64,000 bases of DNA. Source: Mycobacterium saskatchewanense. GTDB taxonomy: Bacteria; Actinomycetota; Actinomycetes; Mycobacteriales; Mycobacteriaceae. This document shows positions 35,810 to 43,618 of the stretch, piece by piece (position 1 is the stretch's first letter; each line of letters starts with the position of its first letter). The position numbers and the translations under genes were made by a program. Location: contig NZ_AP022573.1 in the NCBI RefSeq assembly GCF_010729105.1, positions 5,146,001-5,210,000 on the forward strand, in the 5' to 3' direction. The notes under the pieces are model-generated. The model searched no databases. It saw nothing but the letters and a program-made list of their open reading frames with translations, and had not been told where the DNA came from.

Positions 35810-36658
35810 CTAGGGGCCGGTGTAGCCCGGCGGATTGACGCCGTCGACCCAGAAGTCGACGCCCAGCTCTCCACCCGGCACGCAGTTGTAGACCGACAAG
35901 TCCTCGACGCCAGACTCCAGCAGGACGTCCTCGCACAGCAGCATGTTGCCGGTGTACTCCTTCGACGGCTTGTTGAGGATGACGTACGCCGCATCGGAGT
36001 AGATCTCGGGCTTGCGCGCGCGGCCCATCGCCTCGTCGCCGCCGAGCAGGTTCTGCACGGCGGCGGTGGCGACCAGGGTGCGCGGCCACAGCGTGTTCGA
36101 CGCGATGCCGTCGGCGCGCATCTCTTCGGCGATCCCCAGGGCGCACAGCGTCATGCCGAACTTGGCCATCATGTAGGCGGTCGGCTTCAGCCACTTGCTC
36201 TCCAGCAGCACGGGCGGCGAGAGCGTCAGGATGTGCGGGTTCTCGCTGCCCTTCAGGTGCGGGATGCATGCCTGGGACACGGCGTAGGTCCCGCGCACCT
36301 GGATGCCGTTCATCAGGTCGAAGCGCTTCATCGGCACTTCGGTGATCGACCCCAGGTTGATCGCCGACGCGTTGTTCACGCAGATGTCGATGCCGCCGAA
36401 CTGTTCGACGGTCTTGGCGACGGCGGACTCGACCGAGTCGGGGTCGCGGACGTCCCCGACGATCGGCAAGGCCTGCCCGCCCGCCTCCTCCAGCTCCTTG
36501 GCTGCGGTGTACACGGTGCCCGGCAGCTTCGGGTGGGGCTCGGCGGTCTTCGCGATCAGCGCGATGTTGGCGCCGTCTTGCGCGGCCCGTTTGGCGATCG
36601 CGAGGCCGATGCCGCGGCTGGCTCCGGAGATGAACATGGTCTTGCCGTTCAGGGACAT
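35810..36658 (-). CDS. Short-chain dehydrogenase/reductase (HSDL2-like)
   Basis: A 282-residue SDR (homologue of Rv3224). NAD(P) motif SGASRGIGLAIAKRA near residues 11-25, NNASAI, LSPP as the catalytic Ser region, and YMMAK (Tyr-x-x-x-Lys). The long insert after the cofactor motif (KTAEPHPKLPGTVYTAAKELE) and the C-terminal DFWVDG region make it like human HSDL2. Substrate unknown, likely a hydroxy-lipid. TAGGGT six bases before ATG 36658 gives a leaderless start. It is divergent from sigH. Confidence 0.9.
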   Translation of the reverse strand: MSLNGKTMFISGASRGIGLAIAKRAAQDGANIALIAKTAEPHPKLPGTVYTAAKELEEAGGQALPIVGDVRDPDSVESAVAKTVEQFGGIDICVNNASAINLGSITEVPMKRFDLMNGIQVRGTYAVSQACIPHLKGSENPHILTLSPPVLLESKWLKPTAYMMAKFGMTLCALGIAEEMRADGIASNTLWPRTLVATAAVQNLLGGDEAMGRARKPEIYSDAAYVILNKPSKEYTGNMLLCEDVLLESGVEDLSVYNCVPGGELGVDFWVDGVNPPGYTGP

Positions 36659-36664
36659 GGCGTC

Positions 36665-36670
36665 ACCCTA
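36665..36670 (-). promoter_or_regulatory. -10 element for leaderless SDR gene
   Basis: Read on the minus strand TAGGGT fits TANNNT and lies 6 bases before ATG 36658. Confidence 0.55.
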
Positions 36671-36701
36671 ACGCCCGCCGGGCCGGCGCCGATTGCGCCC
36701 T

Positions 36702-36728
36702 GGAAATAGCGCGTCGGCTGACGCTGTT
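36702..36728 (+). promoter_or_regulatory. Candidate SigH-type promoter upstream of sigH
   Basis: GGAAAT (36702-36707) and TGTT (36725-36728) with 17 bases between resemble the SigH consensus GGAAYA-N16-17-CGTT with mismatches in both boxes. It is about 220 bases before the sigH start, where autoregulation would be expected. Confidence 0.35.
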
Positions 36729-36943
36729 GATGAAATCGGTCTCTAATACAGATGCGGTGGCAATCCCGGGCAGACACTGTCGTGGGCTGCCTCTAGATTG
36801 GGAGGAGCAGTCTGGTGTCAACGGCGACGGCCCTACGGGGCAGCTCGATGGGCACCGAGGAGTTGGCATGCCTCCTTGCGAGCCCGACGGCGATCGCGTT
36901 GCCGTCCGGCGACACCGCAGCAGAAGGGACCGGGTTAATCGAA

Positions 36944-37615
36944 ATGGCCGACTCTGAGCATGGCCCTGATCCTGCCCACGACGGTGCGGCAGGAACGGAG
37001 ATTCCCGAGCCCGCACCGCAGGAGACGGACGCGGAACTGACGGCGCGTTTCGAGCGGGACGCGATCCCCCTGCTCGACCAGCTCTACGGCGGAGCGCTGC
37101 GCATGACGCGCAATCCCGCCGACGCCGAAGACCTGCTGCAGGAGACCATGGTCAAGGCCTACGCGGGCTTCCGCTCGTTCCGGGCCGGCACCAACCTCAA
37201 GGCGTGGCTCTACCGGATCCTCACCAACACGTACATCAACAGCTACCGCAAGAGGCAGCGCCAGCCGTCGGAATACCCCACCGAGGAGATCACCGACTGG
37301 CAGCTGGCGTCGAACGCCGAGCATTCCTCCACCGGTTTGCGGTCCGCCGAGGTCGAGGCGCTCGAAGCGCTGCCGGACACGGAGATCAAGGAAGCGCTGC
37401 AGGCGTTGCCCGAAGAGTTCCGAATGGCCGTGTACTACGCCGATGTCGAGGGTTTCCCATACAAGGAGATCGCCGAGATCATGGATACGCCGATAGGGAC
37501 GGTAATGTCGCGGCTGCACCGCGGCAGGCGTCAGCTACGTGGCCTTCTGGCCGACGTCGCTAAGGAACGGGGTTTCACCCGTGGTCAGCAGGCGCACGAG
37601 GAGGTGTCGTCATGA
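36944..37615 (+). CDS. sigH: ECF sigma factor SigH
   Basis: A 223-residue ECF RNA polymerase sigma factor (homologue of Rv3223c) for oxidative, thiol and heat stress. Region 2 is [45 protein letters not shown] in sense, with the helix [17 protein letters not shown]; region 4 is [31 protein letters not shown] ending in [10 protein letters not shown]. The N-terminus (MADSEHG) is variable between species. ATG 36944 equals the homologue start; the frame is open to 36815. The next gene, its anti-sigma factor, overlaps as ATGA. Confidence 0.95.
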   Translation: MADSEHGPDPAHDGAAGTEIPEPAPQETDAELTARFERDAIPLLDQLYGGALRMTRNPADAEDLLQETMVKAYAGFRSFRAGTNLKAWLYRILTNTYINSYRKRQRQPSEYPTEEITDWQLASNAEHSSTGLRSAEVEALEALPDTEIKEALQALPEEFRMAVYYADVEGFPYKEIAEIMDTPIGTVMSRLHRGRRQLRGLLADVAKERGFTRGQQAHEEVSS

Positions 37616-37914
37616 GCGAGTTCGCGGACCCGGCCGAGCGGTGCCCCAACGACCACGCCCACGGCGGCGTCGGCTGTGCCGAGGTGATCGCCGAGGTATG
37701 GACGCTGCTCGACGGCGAGTGCACCCCCGAATCGCGGGAGAGGCTGCGTCAACACCTCGAGGCGTGCCCGGGATGTTTCAAGCACTACGGGATCGAAGAG
37801 CGGATCAAGGCGTTGATCGCCACGAAATGCCGAGGCGAGCGGGCCCCCGAGGGGCTCAAGGAGCGTCTCCGGCTGGAGATCCGGCGGACCAGCATCGTCC
37901 GCGGCCTGGACTAG
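37612..37914 (+). CDS. rshA: Redox-sensing anti-sigma factor RshA
   Basis: A 100-residue zinc-associated anti-sigma factor (homologue of Rv3221A) that binds and silences SigH until oxidised. The ZAS motif is present: H...C...C as HLEACPGC near residues 47-54, with further Cys at CPNDH and GCAEV, and Cys73 in the tail. ATG 37612 overlaps the sigH stop TGA 37613-37615, so the two are made stoichiometrically. Loss of zinc on disulfide formation releases SigH. Confidence 0.93.
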   Translation: MSEFADPAERCPNDHAHGGVGCAEVIAEVWTLLDGECTPESRERLRQHLEACPGCFKHYGIEERIKALIATKCRGERAPEGLKERLRLEIRRTSIVRGLD

Positions 37915-37938
37915 GGCCCGGCCGGCCGGTCGGCGTGG

Positions 37939-38013
37939 CTAGCTGTTCGGGCGCTTGCCGTGGTTGGCCTTGCTGTACTTGCGGTCGCGCTTCTTACGGC
38001 CACGCTTGGCCAT
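37939..38013 (-). CDS. 50S ribosomal protein bL37
   Basis: A 24-residue very basic peptide beginning MAKRGRKKRDRKYSK and ending GKRPNS, the same in nature as bL37 seen in mycobacterial 50S cryo-EM structures at the peptidyl-transferase side. ATG 38013 is preceded by GGAGG (minus strand, 38021-38025) at a 7-base spacing. It lies antisense between rshA and the biotinyl protein, where it is easily missed by gene finders because of its length. The longer frame to 38184 is an artefact. Confidence 0.88.
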   Translation of the reverse strand: MAKRGRKKRDRKYSKANHGKRPNS

Positions 38014-38204
38014 GGTGGAACCTCCGTTGATCGTTCGTGGCACCGGGCGGTGACGCCCGTTGGCTTGACACCAGTCTCTCATGTGAGATGCCACGGTTCG
38101 CCAACGGCCCGCGCGGCGCGAAGCCGAACCGGCGCTGTGGTTCGATATACATGAGTTAGACGGATTCGCAGGCAGCCTGCGCAAATGGCCGAAACGAGGT
38201 GAAG

Positions 38205-38420
38205 ATGGCCGAGGATGTTCGGGCCGAGATCGTGGCCAGCGTGCTCGAAGTCGTAGTCAGCGAGGGCGACCAGATCGGCAAGGGCGACGTCGTGGTGCTG
38301 TTGGAGTCCATGAAGATGGAGATCCCCGTCCTGGCCGAGGTCGACGGAACGGTCAGCAAGGTCAGCGTGTCGGTGGGCGATGTCATCCAGGCGGGCGACC
38401 TCATCGCCGTCATCAGCTAG
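38205..38420 (+). CDS. Biotinyl/lipoyl attachment protein (BBa-like)
   Basis: A 71-residue single-domain biotin carrier (homologue of Rv3221c, TB7.3, same length). The attachment lysine lies in LLESMKMEIPV, inside the usual barwin-like hammerhead fold (VRAEIVASVLEVVVSEG, VSVSVGDVIQAGDLIAVIS). It could serve an acyl-CoA carboxylase or be a stand-alone carrier; the partner is unknown. ATG 38205 follows GAGG at 38195-38198; the upstream GTG 38199 adds two residues only. pdtaS follows 50 bases later on the same strand. Confidence 0.92.
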   Translation: MAEDVRAEIVASVLEVVVSEGDQIGKGDVVVLLESMKMEIPVLAEVDGTVSKVSVSVGDVIQAGDLIAVIS

Positions 38421-38469
38421 CGGTTGCACGCCGGCACACAGCGCCGGGAAAACGACTCGGGAGTAGTTG

Positions 38470-39984
38470 ATGTCGACCCTCGGTGATCTGCTCGCCGAAC
38501 ACACGGTCCTGCCGGGCAACGCGGTGGACCACCTGCACGCGGTGGTAGGGGAGTGGCAGCTGCTGGCCGACCTCTCCTTCGCCGACTACCTGATGTGGGT
38601 CCGCCGTGACGACGGCGCGCTGGTGTGTGTGGCGCAGTGCCGGCCGACGACCGCGCCGACGGTGCTGCAGACCGACGCCGTGAGCAGCGTCGTGGCCGCC
38701 GACCGGCTGCCGCTCGTCGCCGAAACCTTCGCCTCCGGCAGCCCCAAGCTGGAAGACCATGGCCCGCACGACCCGTCGTGGCCGCTGCCGGGCCAGCACG
38801 TCGAGGCCTCGCCGGTTCGCTACGGCGACCAGGTGGTCGCGGTGCTCACCCGGCACCAGACCGCGCACGCGGCCGACCACATGTCCGGACACCTCGAGAC
38901 CGCCTACCGCGACTGCGCCACGGATCTCGTGCACATGCTGTCGGAGGGCACCTTTCCCGACGTGCGGGACGTGGCCATGTCGCGCTCCACCCCGCGGGTC
39001 GGCGACGGCTTCATCCGGCTGGATGTCAACGGCGACGTCGCCTACGCCAGCCCTAACGCGCTGTCCGCCTACCACCGCATGGGGCTGACCAGCGAGCTGG
39101 AGGGCCGCAGCCTGATCAAGGTGACGCGGCCGCTGATCTCCGACCCGTTCGAGGCCCAGGAGCTGGCCGAACACGTGCTCGACCTGCTGGCCGGCGGGAA
39201 GAGCATGCGCATGGAGGTCGACGCGGGCGGCGCCACGGTGCTGCTGCGTACGCTGCCCCTGGTCGTCAAGGGCGTCAGCGCCGGTGCGGCGGTGCTGATC
39301 CGCGACGTCACGGAGGTGAAGCGCCGCGACCGGGCGCTGATCTCCAAGGACGCCACGATCCGCGAGATCCACCACCGGGTCAAGAACAACCTGCAGACCG
39401 TGGCGGCGCTGCTGCGCCTGCAGGCCCGCCGCACGGTCAACGTGGAGGGCCGCGAGGCCCTGATCGAGTCGGTGCGCCGGGTGTCGTCGATCGCCCTGGT
39501 CCACGACGCGCTGTCGATGTCGGTGGACGAGCAGGTGAACCTCGACGAGGTGATCGACAGGATCCTGCCGATCATGAACGACGTGGCGTCGGTGGACCGG
39601 CCGATCAGGATCAACCGCGTCGGGGACCTCGGCGTCCTGGACTCCGACCGCGCGACGGCCCTGATCATGGTGATCACCGAGCTGGTGCAGAACGCCATCG
39701 AGCATGCCTTCGACCCGGGCGCCCCGGAGGGATCGGTGACCATCCGCGCCGAGCGCTCGGCGCGCTGGCTGGACGTCGTCGTGCACGACGACGGTCGCGG
39801 CCTGCCGGAGGGATTCAGCCTCGACAAGTCCGACAGCCTGGGGCTGCAGATCGTGCGGACCCTGGTGTCGGCCGAGCTGGACGGGACGTTGGGCATGCGC
39901 GAGGCCCCGGGCCCGGGAGGCAACAAGGGCACCGACGTGGTGCTGCGGGTTCCGATCGGCCGCCGGGCGCGGTTGCTGCTGTAG
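38470..39984 (+). CDS. pdtaS: Two-component sensor histidine kinase PdtaS
   Basis: A 504-residue soluble sensor kinase (homologue of Rv3220c), partner of the antiterminator response regulator PdtaR encoded elsewhere. GAF (1-140) and PAS (about 170-270) sensor domains precede a HisKA_2 domain with the phospho-acceptor in IREIHHRVKNNLQTVAALL near residue 301, then an HWE-like/HATPase domain with ELVQNAIEHA and HDDGRGLPEG. It acts in nutrient, copper/NO and cell-envelope adaptation. ATG 38470 follows GGGAG at 38460-38464; a preceding ATG 38467 is in frame. The strong hairpin after it ends transcription. Confidence 0.94.
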   Translation: MSTLGDLLAEHTVLPGNAVDHLHAVVGEWQLLADLSFADYLMWVRRDDGALVCVAQCRPTTAPTVLQTDAVSSVVAADRLPLVAETFASGSPKLEDHGPHDPSWPLPGQHVEASPVRYGDQVVAVLTRHQTAHAADHMSGHLETAYRDCATDLVHMLSEGTFPDVRDVAMSRSTPRVGDGFIRLDVNGDVAYASPNALSAYHRMGLTSELEGRSLIKVTRPLISDPFEAQELAEHVLDLLAGGKSMRMEVDAGGATVLLRTLPLVVKGVSAGAAVLIRDVTEVKRRDRALISKDATIREIHHRVKNNLQTVAALLRLQARRTVNVEGREALIESVRRVSSIALVHDALSMSVDEQVNLDEVIDRILPIMNDVASVDRPIRINRVGDLGVLDSDRATALIMVITELVQNAIEHAFDPGAPEGSVTIRAERSARWLDVVVHDDGRGLPEGFSLDKSDSLGLQIVRTLVSAELDGTLGMREAPGPGGNKGTDVVLRVPIGRRARLLL

Positions 39985-39994
39985 GCCAGACGCA

Positions 39995-40030
39995 ACAGTG
40001 CGGCCCCGACGAATGTCGGGGCCGCACTGT
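39995..40030. terminator. Perfect 16-base hairpin between pdtaS and whiB1
   Basis: ACAGTGCGGCCCCGAC (39995-40010), loop GAAT, then its exact complement (40015-40030). It lies between convergent pdtaS and whiB1 and looks like a bidirectional terminator; there is no U-tract, as usual in mycobacteria. Confidence 0.8.
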
Positions 40031-40042
40031 GTGCTGACTGGG

Positions 40043-40297
40043 TCAGACTCCGCTACGGGCCTTCGTCCGGGCGTTGCGACGCTTCAGCGCGCGCCGCTCG
40101 TCTTCGCTCATGCCGCCCCAGACGCCCGAGTCCTGGCCCGTGTTCAGGGCCCAGGACAGGCAATCTGTGGTCACCGGGCACCGATTGCAGATCAGTTTCG
40201 CGTCAGCAATCTGCGCGAGAGCCGGGCCGCTGTTCCCTACCGGGAAGAACAGCTCGGGGTCCTCGTCGCGACAGACCGCCTTGTGGCGCCAATCCAT
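40043..40297 (-). CDS. whiB1: Iron-sulfur transcription factor WhiB1
   Basis: An 84-residue WhiB protein, same length as Rv3219. The four cluster ligands are Cys9, Cys37, Cys40 and Cys46 (CNRCPVTTDC), followed by GVWGGMSEDERR and the basic DNA-binding tail. WhiB1 binds NO through its 4Fe-4S cluster and partners SigA; it is essential in M. tuberculosis. GAGGAGT lies 8 bases upstream of ATG 40297. The gene is preceded by a long leader with a CRP box and a likely promoter. Confidence 0.97.
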   Translation of the reverse strand: MDWRHKAVCRDEDPELFFPVGNSGPALAQIADAKLICNRCPVTTDCLSWALNTGQDSGVWGGMSEDERRALKRRNARTKARSGV

Positions 40298-40414
40298 ACG
40301 TTGTTACTCCTCACTGAGTGCGCAGCAAGGCGCACGGCCATTTTTCTTCGGCTGTTAAGCGTGCACTAGAAAAGGGTCCGTGCCCCTACATAAATTTCTG
40401 CATGCAACCTTTCG

Positions 40415-40442
40415 ATCGTTTCACAGGCTCAACAGAAGTCAA
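40415..40442 (-). promoter_or_regulatory. Likely whiB1 promoter
   Basis: On the minus strand TTGACT (40437-40442), 16 bases, then AACGAT (40415-40420) resemble -35 and -10 boxes. Transcription would begin near 40408, giving a leader of about 110 bases. Confidence 0.5.
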
Positions 40443-40457
40443 TAGCGTGAGTTCGCT

Positions 40458-40473
40458 CGTGGGCTATCTCACT
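40458..40473 (-). promoter_or_regulatory. CRP (Cmr/CRP-type) binding site of whiB1
   Basis: Minus strand AGTGAGATAGCCCACG fits the cAMP receptor protein box (GTGA-N6-7-CAC) and is, as I recall, the same site reported upstream of M. tuberculosis whiB1. Its centre lies about 58 bases before the predicted transcript start, in the activator position. Confidence 0.72.
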
Positions 40474-40566
40474 TCGACCGTTTCGTCGCCGAGCCCTTAC
40501 TCCGTTGTACTACACTGAGCGACTACTTCCCGGAATTTTTTCCTCGGGGGCCGGTTCGTGTGCGCG

Positions 40567-41541
40567 TTACCGCAGGTCGCGTCGCGTTTTCGCCGGGGGC
40601 GCAACCACCGGGAGCAGGTCGGGAACCGACCGGAACGTCATGGCGCCCCGCAGGCCCAGGTAGTCGCCGTCGAACTGGCAGGCGATCGGCTCCCCTGGAC
40701 AGGTGACCCTAGCGCACGCGACATCGTCGTCGCGGATGAGTTGCTCCCCATGCGGATTCCCCCGCTTCGACAGGATCTGTCCCACCATTCGGAGTGTCGG
40801 AAAGATTTTCATGCTGGTCAGGGCGAACACCCCTAGGCCGGTTTCGAAGCTGCAGCCCGGGTTGGGCCGCAATGCACGGTTGTTGCTGTACGTCCACGGG
40901 TTGGTGTTGGACACCCATACAAAATGCACACCCGAGACCGGCTCGCGCCCAGGCAGTTCGAGCGTCAGCCGCGGTGCCCGGCGACTGAAGGCCACCGTCG
41001 TTGGCACCGCCACCCGCCAATAGCGCAGCGCGTTGACCTTGACGCCTTTGTCGCGCTGGGCCTCCACCCCGGCCACCACCTCGGCGTCCACGCCCATCCC
41101 CGCGTTGAGCACCGCCCATCGCTCGCCGCAGTCGATCAGCCCGATACGGCGCCACGCCTGGTGACGGCCGTAGTCGTCGATCAATTGGATGAGCTGATTG
41201 GTGGCGGCCACGGGGTCGGTCGAGATGCCCAGCGACCGCGCCAGCACATTCGCCGAGCCGCCCGGTAGCACCGCGACGGCGGGCATGCGCTCCGGCGGAG
41301 TCGAACCCGGCTGGCCCAGCAAACCGTTGACCACCCCGCTCACGGTGCCGTCACCGCCGTGCACGACGACCAGGTCGAGCCCGTCCGCGACGGCGGCCCG
41401 CGCGAGCTCGGCGCCGTGACCGGGATGGGTGGTGTGCTCGACGGTGAGTTGCAGGCGGCTCTTGAGCGCGTGCGCGACCAGGTCGCGGGCTGCCGCAGTG
41501 GTCGAGGTGGCGGTGGGATTGACGATCAGCACGGCGCGCAT
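40567..41541 (-). CDS. Diacylglycerol/lipid kinase-family protein
   Basis: A 324-residue DAGK-catalytic-domain protein (homologue of Rv3218). Nucleotide-binding VVHGGDGTVSGVVNGLLG near residues 59-76 and the VAVLPGGSANVLARSLG motif near 87-103 are the family hallmarks; the second half is a beta-rich domain (FVWVSNTNPWTYSNNRALRP). Family members phosphorylate diacylglycerol, sphingosine or related lipids at the membrane; the substrate here is unknown. ATG 41541 with TAAGCT 8 bases before it is probably leaderless. It is convergent with nothing, lying tail to the whiB1 promoter region. Confidence 0.87.
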   Translation of the reverse strand: MRAVLIVNPTATSTTAAARDLVAHALKSRLQLTVEHTTHPGHGAELARAAVADGLDLVVVHGGDGTVSGVVNGLLGQPGSTPPERMPAVAVLPGGSANVLARSLGISTDPVAATNQLIQLIDDYGRHQAWRRIGLIDCGERWAVLNAGMGVDAEVVAGVEAQRDKGVKVNALRYWRVAVPTTVAFSRRAPRLTLELPGREPVSGVHFVWVSNTNPWTYSNNRALRPNPGCSFETGLGVFALTSMKIFPTLRMVGQILSKRGNPHGEQLIRDDDVACARVTCPGEPIACQFDGDYLGLRGAMTFRSVPDLLPVVAPPAKTRRDLR

Positions 41542-41598
41542 GATGCACGAGCTTATGCGCGGCGGTTATGGCCTCGCTGTGGCAGCCGGGGGCCCAAC

Positions 41599-41604
41599 TA
41601 CGCT
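41599..41604 (+). promoter_or_regulatory. -10 element for leaderless Rv3217c-like gene
   Basis: TACGCT matches TANNNT with 6 bases to GTG 41611, fixing that start within a longer open frame. Confidence 0.6.
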
Positions 41605-41610
41605 GGCGCT

Positions 41611-42072
41611 GTGACGCAGCCCCGCAATCCGGCCGGATCGACGAACCCCGCGCTGCCGGCCCCCGTGCGCGCCGCGGGCGTCATCGTCGCGATCGAGGGC
41701 GCGGCCGCGCTGGTCGTCGCGGTGATCCTGGGCGTGCGGGGACTCGCGGGGGCCGACCAGCGCATCGTCAACGGGCTGGGGACGGCAGCGTTCTTCGTTC
41801 TGGTCGGCGCCGCGGTGCTCGCGGCGGGGCGCGCGCTGACGGTCGGCAGGCGCTGGGGCCGTGGGCTGGCCGTCATCACGCAACTCCTGCTGTTGCCGGT
41901 GGCGTGGTATCTCGTCACGGGCTCGCACCAACCGGCCGCCGGCGTCCCGGCCGCCGCGGTCGCGCTGACGGTCTTGATCCTGCTGTTCACTCCGGCCGCG
42001 GTGCGCTGGGCCGCGGCCGCCGGTCAGGGTGGTCCGGCCAGCCCGGCCAACCGGGCGCCCGACAGCCGATAG
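41611..42072 (+). CDS. Small integral membrane protein (Rv3217c-like)
   Basis: A 153-residue protein with four hydrophobic segments: VRAAGVIVAIEGAAALVVAVILGV, LGTAAFFVLVGAAVLAAG, GLAVITQLLLLPVAWYLV and VALTVLILLFTPAAV. Homologues accompany the neighbouring genes in other mycobacteria; function unknown. The C-terminal tail (GGPASPANRAP) overlaps the 3' end of the GNAT gene on the opposite strand by 49 bases. The longer frame from 41359 is mostly antisense to the DAG kinase gene and is rejected in favour of GTG 41611. Confidence 0.8.
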   Translation: MTQPRNPAGSTNPALPAPVRAAGVIVAIEGAAALVVAVILGVRGLAGADQRIVNGLGTAAFFVLVGAAVLAAGRALTVGRRWGRGLAVITQLLLLPVAWYLVTGSHQPAAGVPAAAVALTVLILLFTPAAVRWAAAAGQGGPASPANRAPDSR

Positions 42073-42506
42073 GTCGTCCACTCGCGCTGCGGCTCCCCGC
42101 CGACACCGTCGTAGAGCGCGATGGCGTCGGAGTTCCAGTTCAGCACCGCCCACGACAATCGGGTGTAGCCCTTGGCGAGGCATTCACCCGCCAGTGTGGC
42201 CAGCAGAGCGCGGGCGACGCCGAGACGGCGAAACCTGGGGCGTACGAACAAGTCCTCGAGGTGGATGCCCGCGACCCCGTCCCAGGTGGAGAAATTGGTG
42301 AACCACAACGCCATCGCGGCGATCTCGCCGTCGATTTCCGCGACATGCCCGTGCAGCGTGGGCGATTCGGCGAAAAGCGCGGCGGCGAGTTGCGTCTCCG
42401 TGACGGTGCATTGATCGGCGGCGTGTTCGAATTCTGCCAGCGCGTGGATCATGTCGGTGATATCGGCGGCGTCCTGCGGAATGACACCGCGAATGTGCGC
42501 GCTCAC
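42024..42506 (-). CDS. GNAT-family N-acetyltransferase
   Basis: A 160-residue acetyltransferase (homologue of Rv3216) of the diamine acetyltransferase type. VIPQDAADITDMIHALAEFEH, then HLEDLFVRPRFRRLGVARALLATLAGECLAKG (acetyl-CoA binding R-x-x-G-x-A) and WAVLNWNSDAIALYDGVGG are clear. It transfers acetyl to an amine; the substrate may be a polyamine. GTG 42506 overlaps the entC stop as GTGA. Its 3' end overlaps the Rv3217c-like gene antisense. Confidence 0.85.
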   Translation of the reverse strand: MSAHIRGVIPQDAADITDMIHALAEFEHAADQCTVTETQLAAALFAESPTLHGHVAEIDGEIAAMALWFTNFSTWDGVAGIHLEDLFVRPRFRRLGVARALLATLAGECLAKGYTRLSWAVLNWNSDAIALYDGVGGEPQREWTTYRLSGARLAGLAGPP

Positions 42507-43618
42507 GGCTGGACACCCAACGCCTTCAGTATTGTTGCGAACTTCGTTGTGGTTTCCGCGACTTCGTCGTCCGGATCGGACTCCGCGACAATGCCGCCGC
42601 CGGCGCGCGCGAGGGCGGTGCGGCGGTCCGCGGACAATTGCGCGCAGCGGATGGACACCACCCAACGGCCGTCGCCGTCTGCGTCACACCAGCCCACCGC
42701 GCCCGCATAGAAACCCCGGTCACCGTCCAGCTCGGCGATCAGCTCGGTCGCCGCCTTCGTCGGCACCCCGCCCACCGCCGGGGTGGGGTGCAGCGCCAGC
42801 GCCAAATCGACTGCGGTGGTTGACGGTTCGCGCAGCCGGCCGCTGATCGGCGTGCACAAATGCCACACCGCCGCGGTGCGGCTCAATTGGGGCTCGGGCG
42901 CGATCGTCAGCTCGTCGCACAGCGGCTCCAACGCGTCCCGCATGCTGTCGATGACCAGCCGGTGCTCGTGGCGGTTCTTGGCCGAGCCCGCCAGGGCGGC
43001 CGCGTTGGCGGCGTCGAGTTCCGGGTCGGCGGCGCGCGGGGCCGACCCGGCGAAGGGCTGGCAGACGACGCGGTCACCGCTGCGCGCGACCAGGAGTTCC
43101 GGGCTGGCGCCGACCAGCGCCGCGCCCGCGTAGTCCTCGCCGGCCGCGGTCAGGTCGACGAGGTAGCCGTACGCCGCCGGGTCCGCGGCAACCAGCCGGC
43201 GCAGGATGACGCGGGCGTCCAGTGGCGCGTCGGCGGCCAGCCGCAGCGCGCGGGACAGCACCACCTTGCTCAGCGGACTGCCGGCCGCGGCCAGCTGGTC
43301 TCGCGCCCGGCTGACGATTCGGCGGTAGTCGGCCGGCGCCGGGACGGCGGCGGCGATGCGCACCGGCGGCGACGGACGCGTCGGCCAGTCCGGCGGCCCC
43401 GCGGTCACACGCACGGCGTCCGGCGTCAGCAGTGCGGCCGGCCGGGTAACGTCAAAGGGCAAGGCGCCCAACACGATTGAGGCCGATCCCGAGCGCAGCG
43501 CCGCCTGGGCGGCCCGCACGTCGGAGTAGCGTCGCCGCACGCCGTCGGCAGTCAGGGTCCGGTCCGGCCCGCACAGTACGAACGGGGGCTCGGTGCGGAG
43601 CTGCTCGGGACTACTCAC
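42503..43618 (-). CDS. entC: Isochorismate synthase
   Basis: A 371-residue chorismate-utilising enzyme (homologue of Rv3215). Seen: SPLSKVVLSRALRL, PFAGSAPR, the catalytic stretch SAKNRHEHRLVIDSMRDALEPLC, LHPTPAVGGVPT and GFYAGAVGWCDADGDGRWVVSIRCAQL. It converts chorismate to isochorismate, for menaquinone (as expected here) or siderophore. GTG 43618 overlaps the gpm2 stop as GTGA and is the family start; a frame running to 44251 is antisense debris. The three-gene chain gpm2-entC-GNAT is transcribed as one. Confidence 0.93.
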   Translation of the reverse strand: MSSPEQLRTEPPFVLCGPDRTLTADGVRRRYSDVRAAQAALRSGSASIVLGALPFDVTRPAALLTPDAVRVTAGPPDWPTRPSPPVRIAAAVPAPADYRRIVSRARDQLAAAGSPLSKVVLSRALRLAADAPLDARVILRRLVAADPAAYGYLVDLTAAGEDYAGAALVGASPELLVARSGDRVVCQPFAGSAPRAADPELDAANAAALAGSAKNRHEHRLVIDSMRDALEPLCDELTIAPEPQLSRTAAVWHLCTPISGRLREPSTTAVDLALALHPTPAVGGVPTKAATELIAELDGDRGFYAGAVGWCDADGDGRWVVSIRCAQLSADRRTALARAGGGIVAESDPDDEVAETTTKFATILKALGVQP

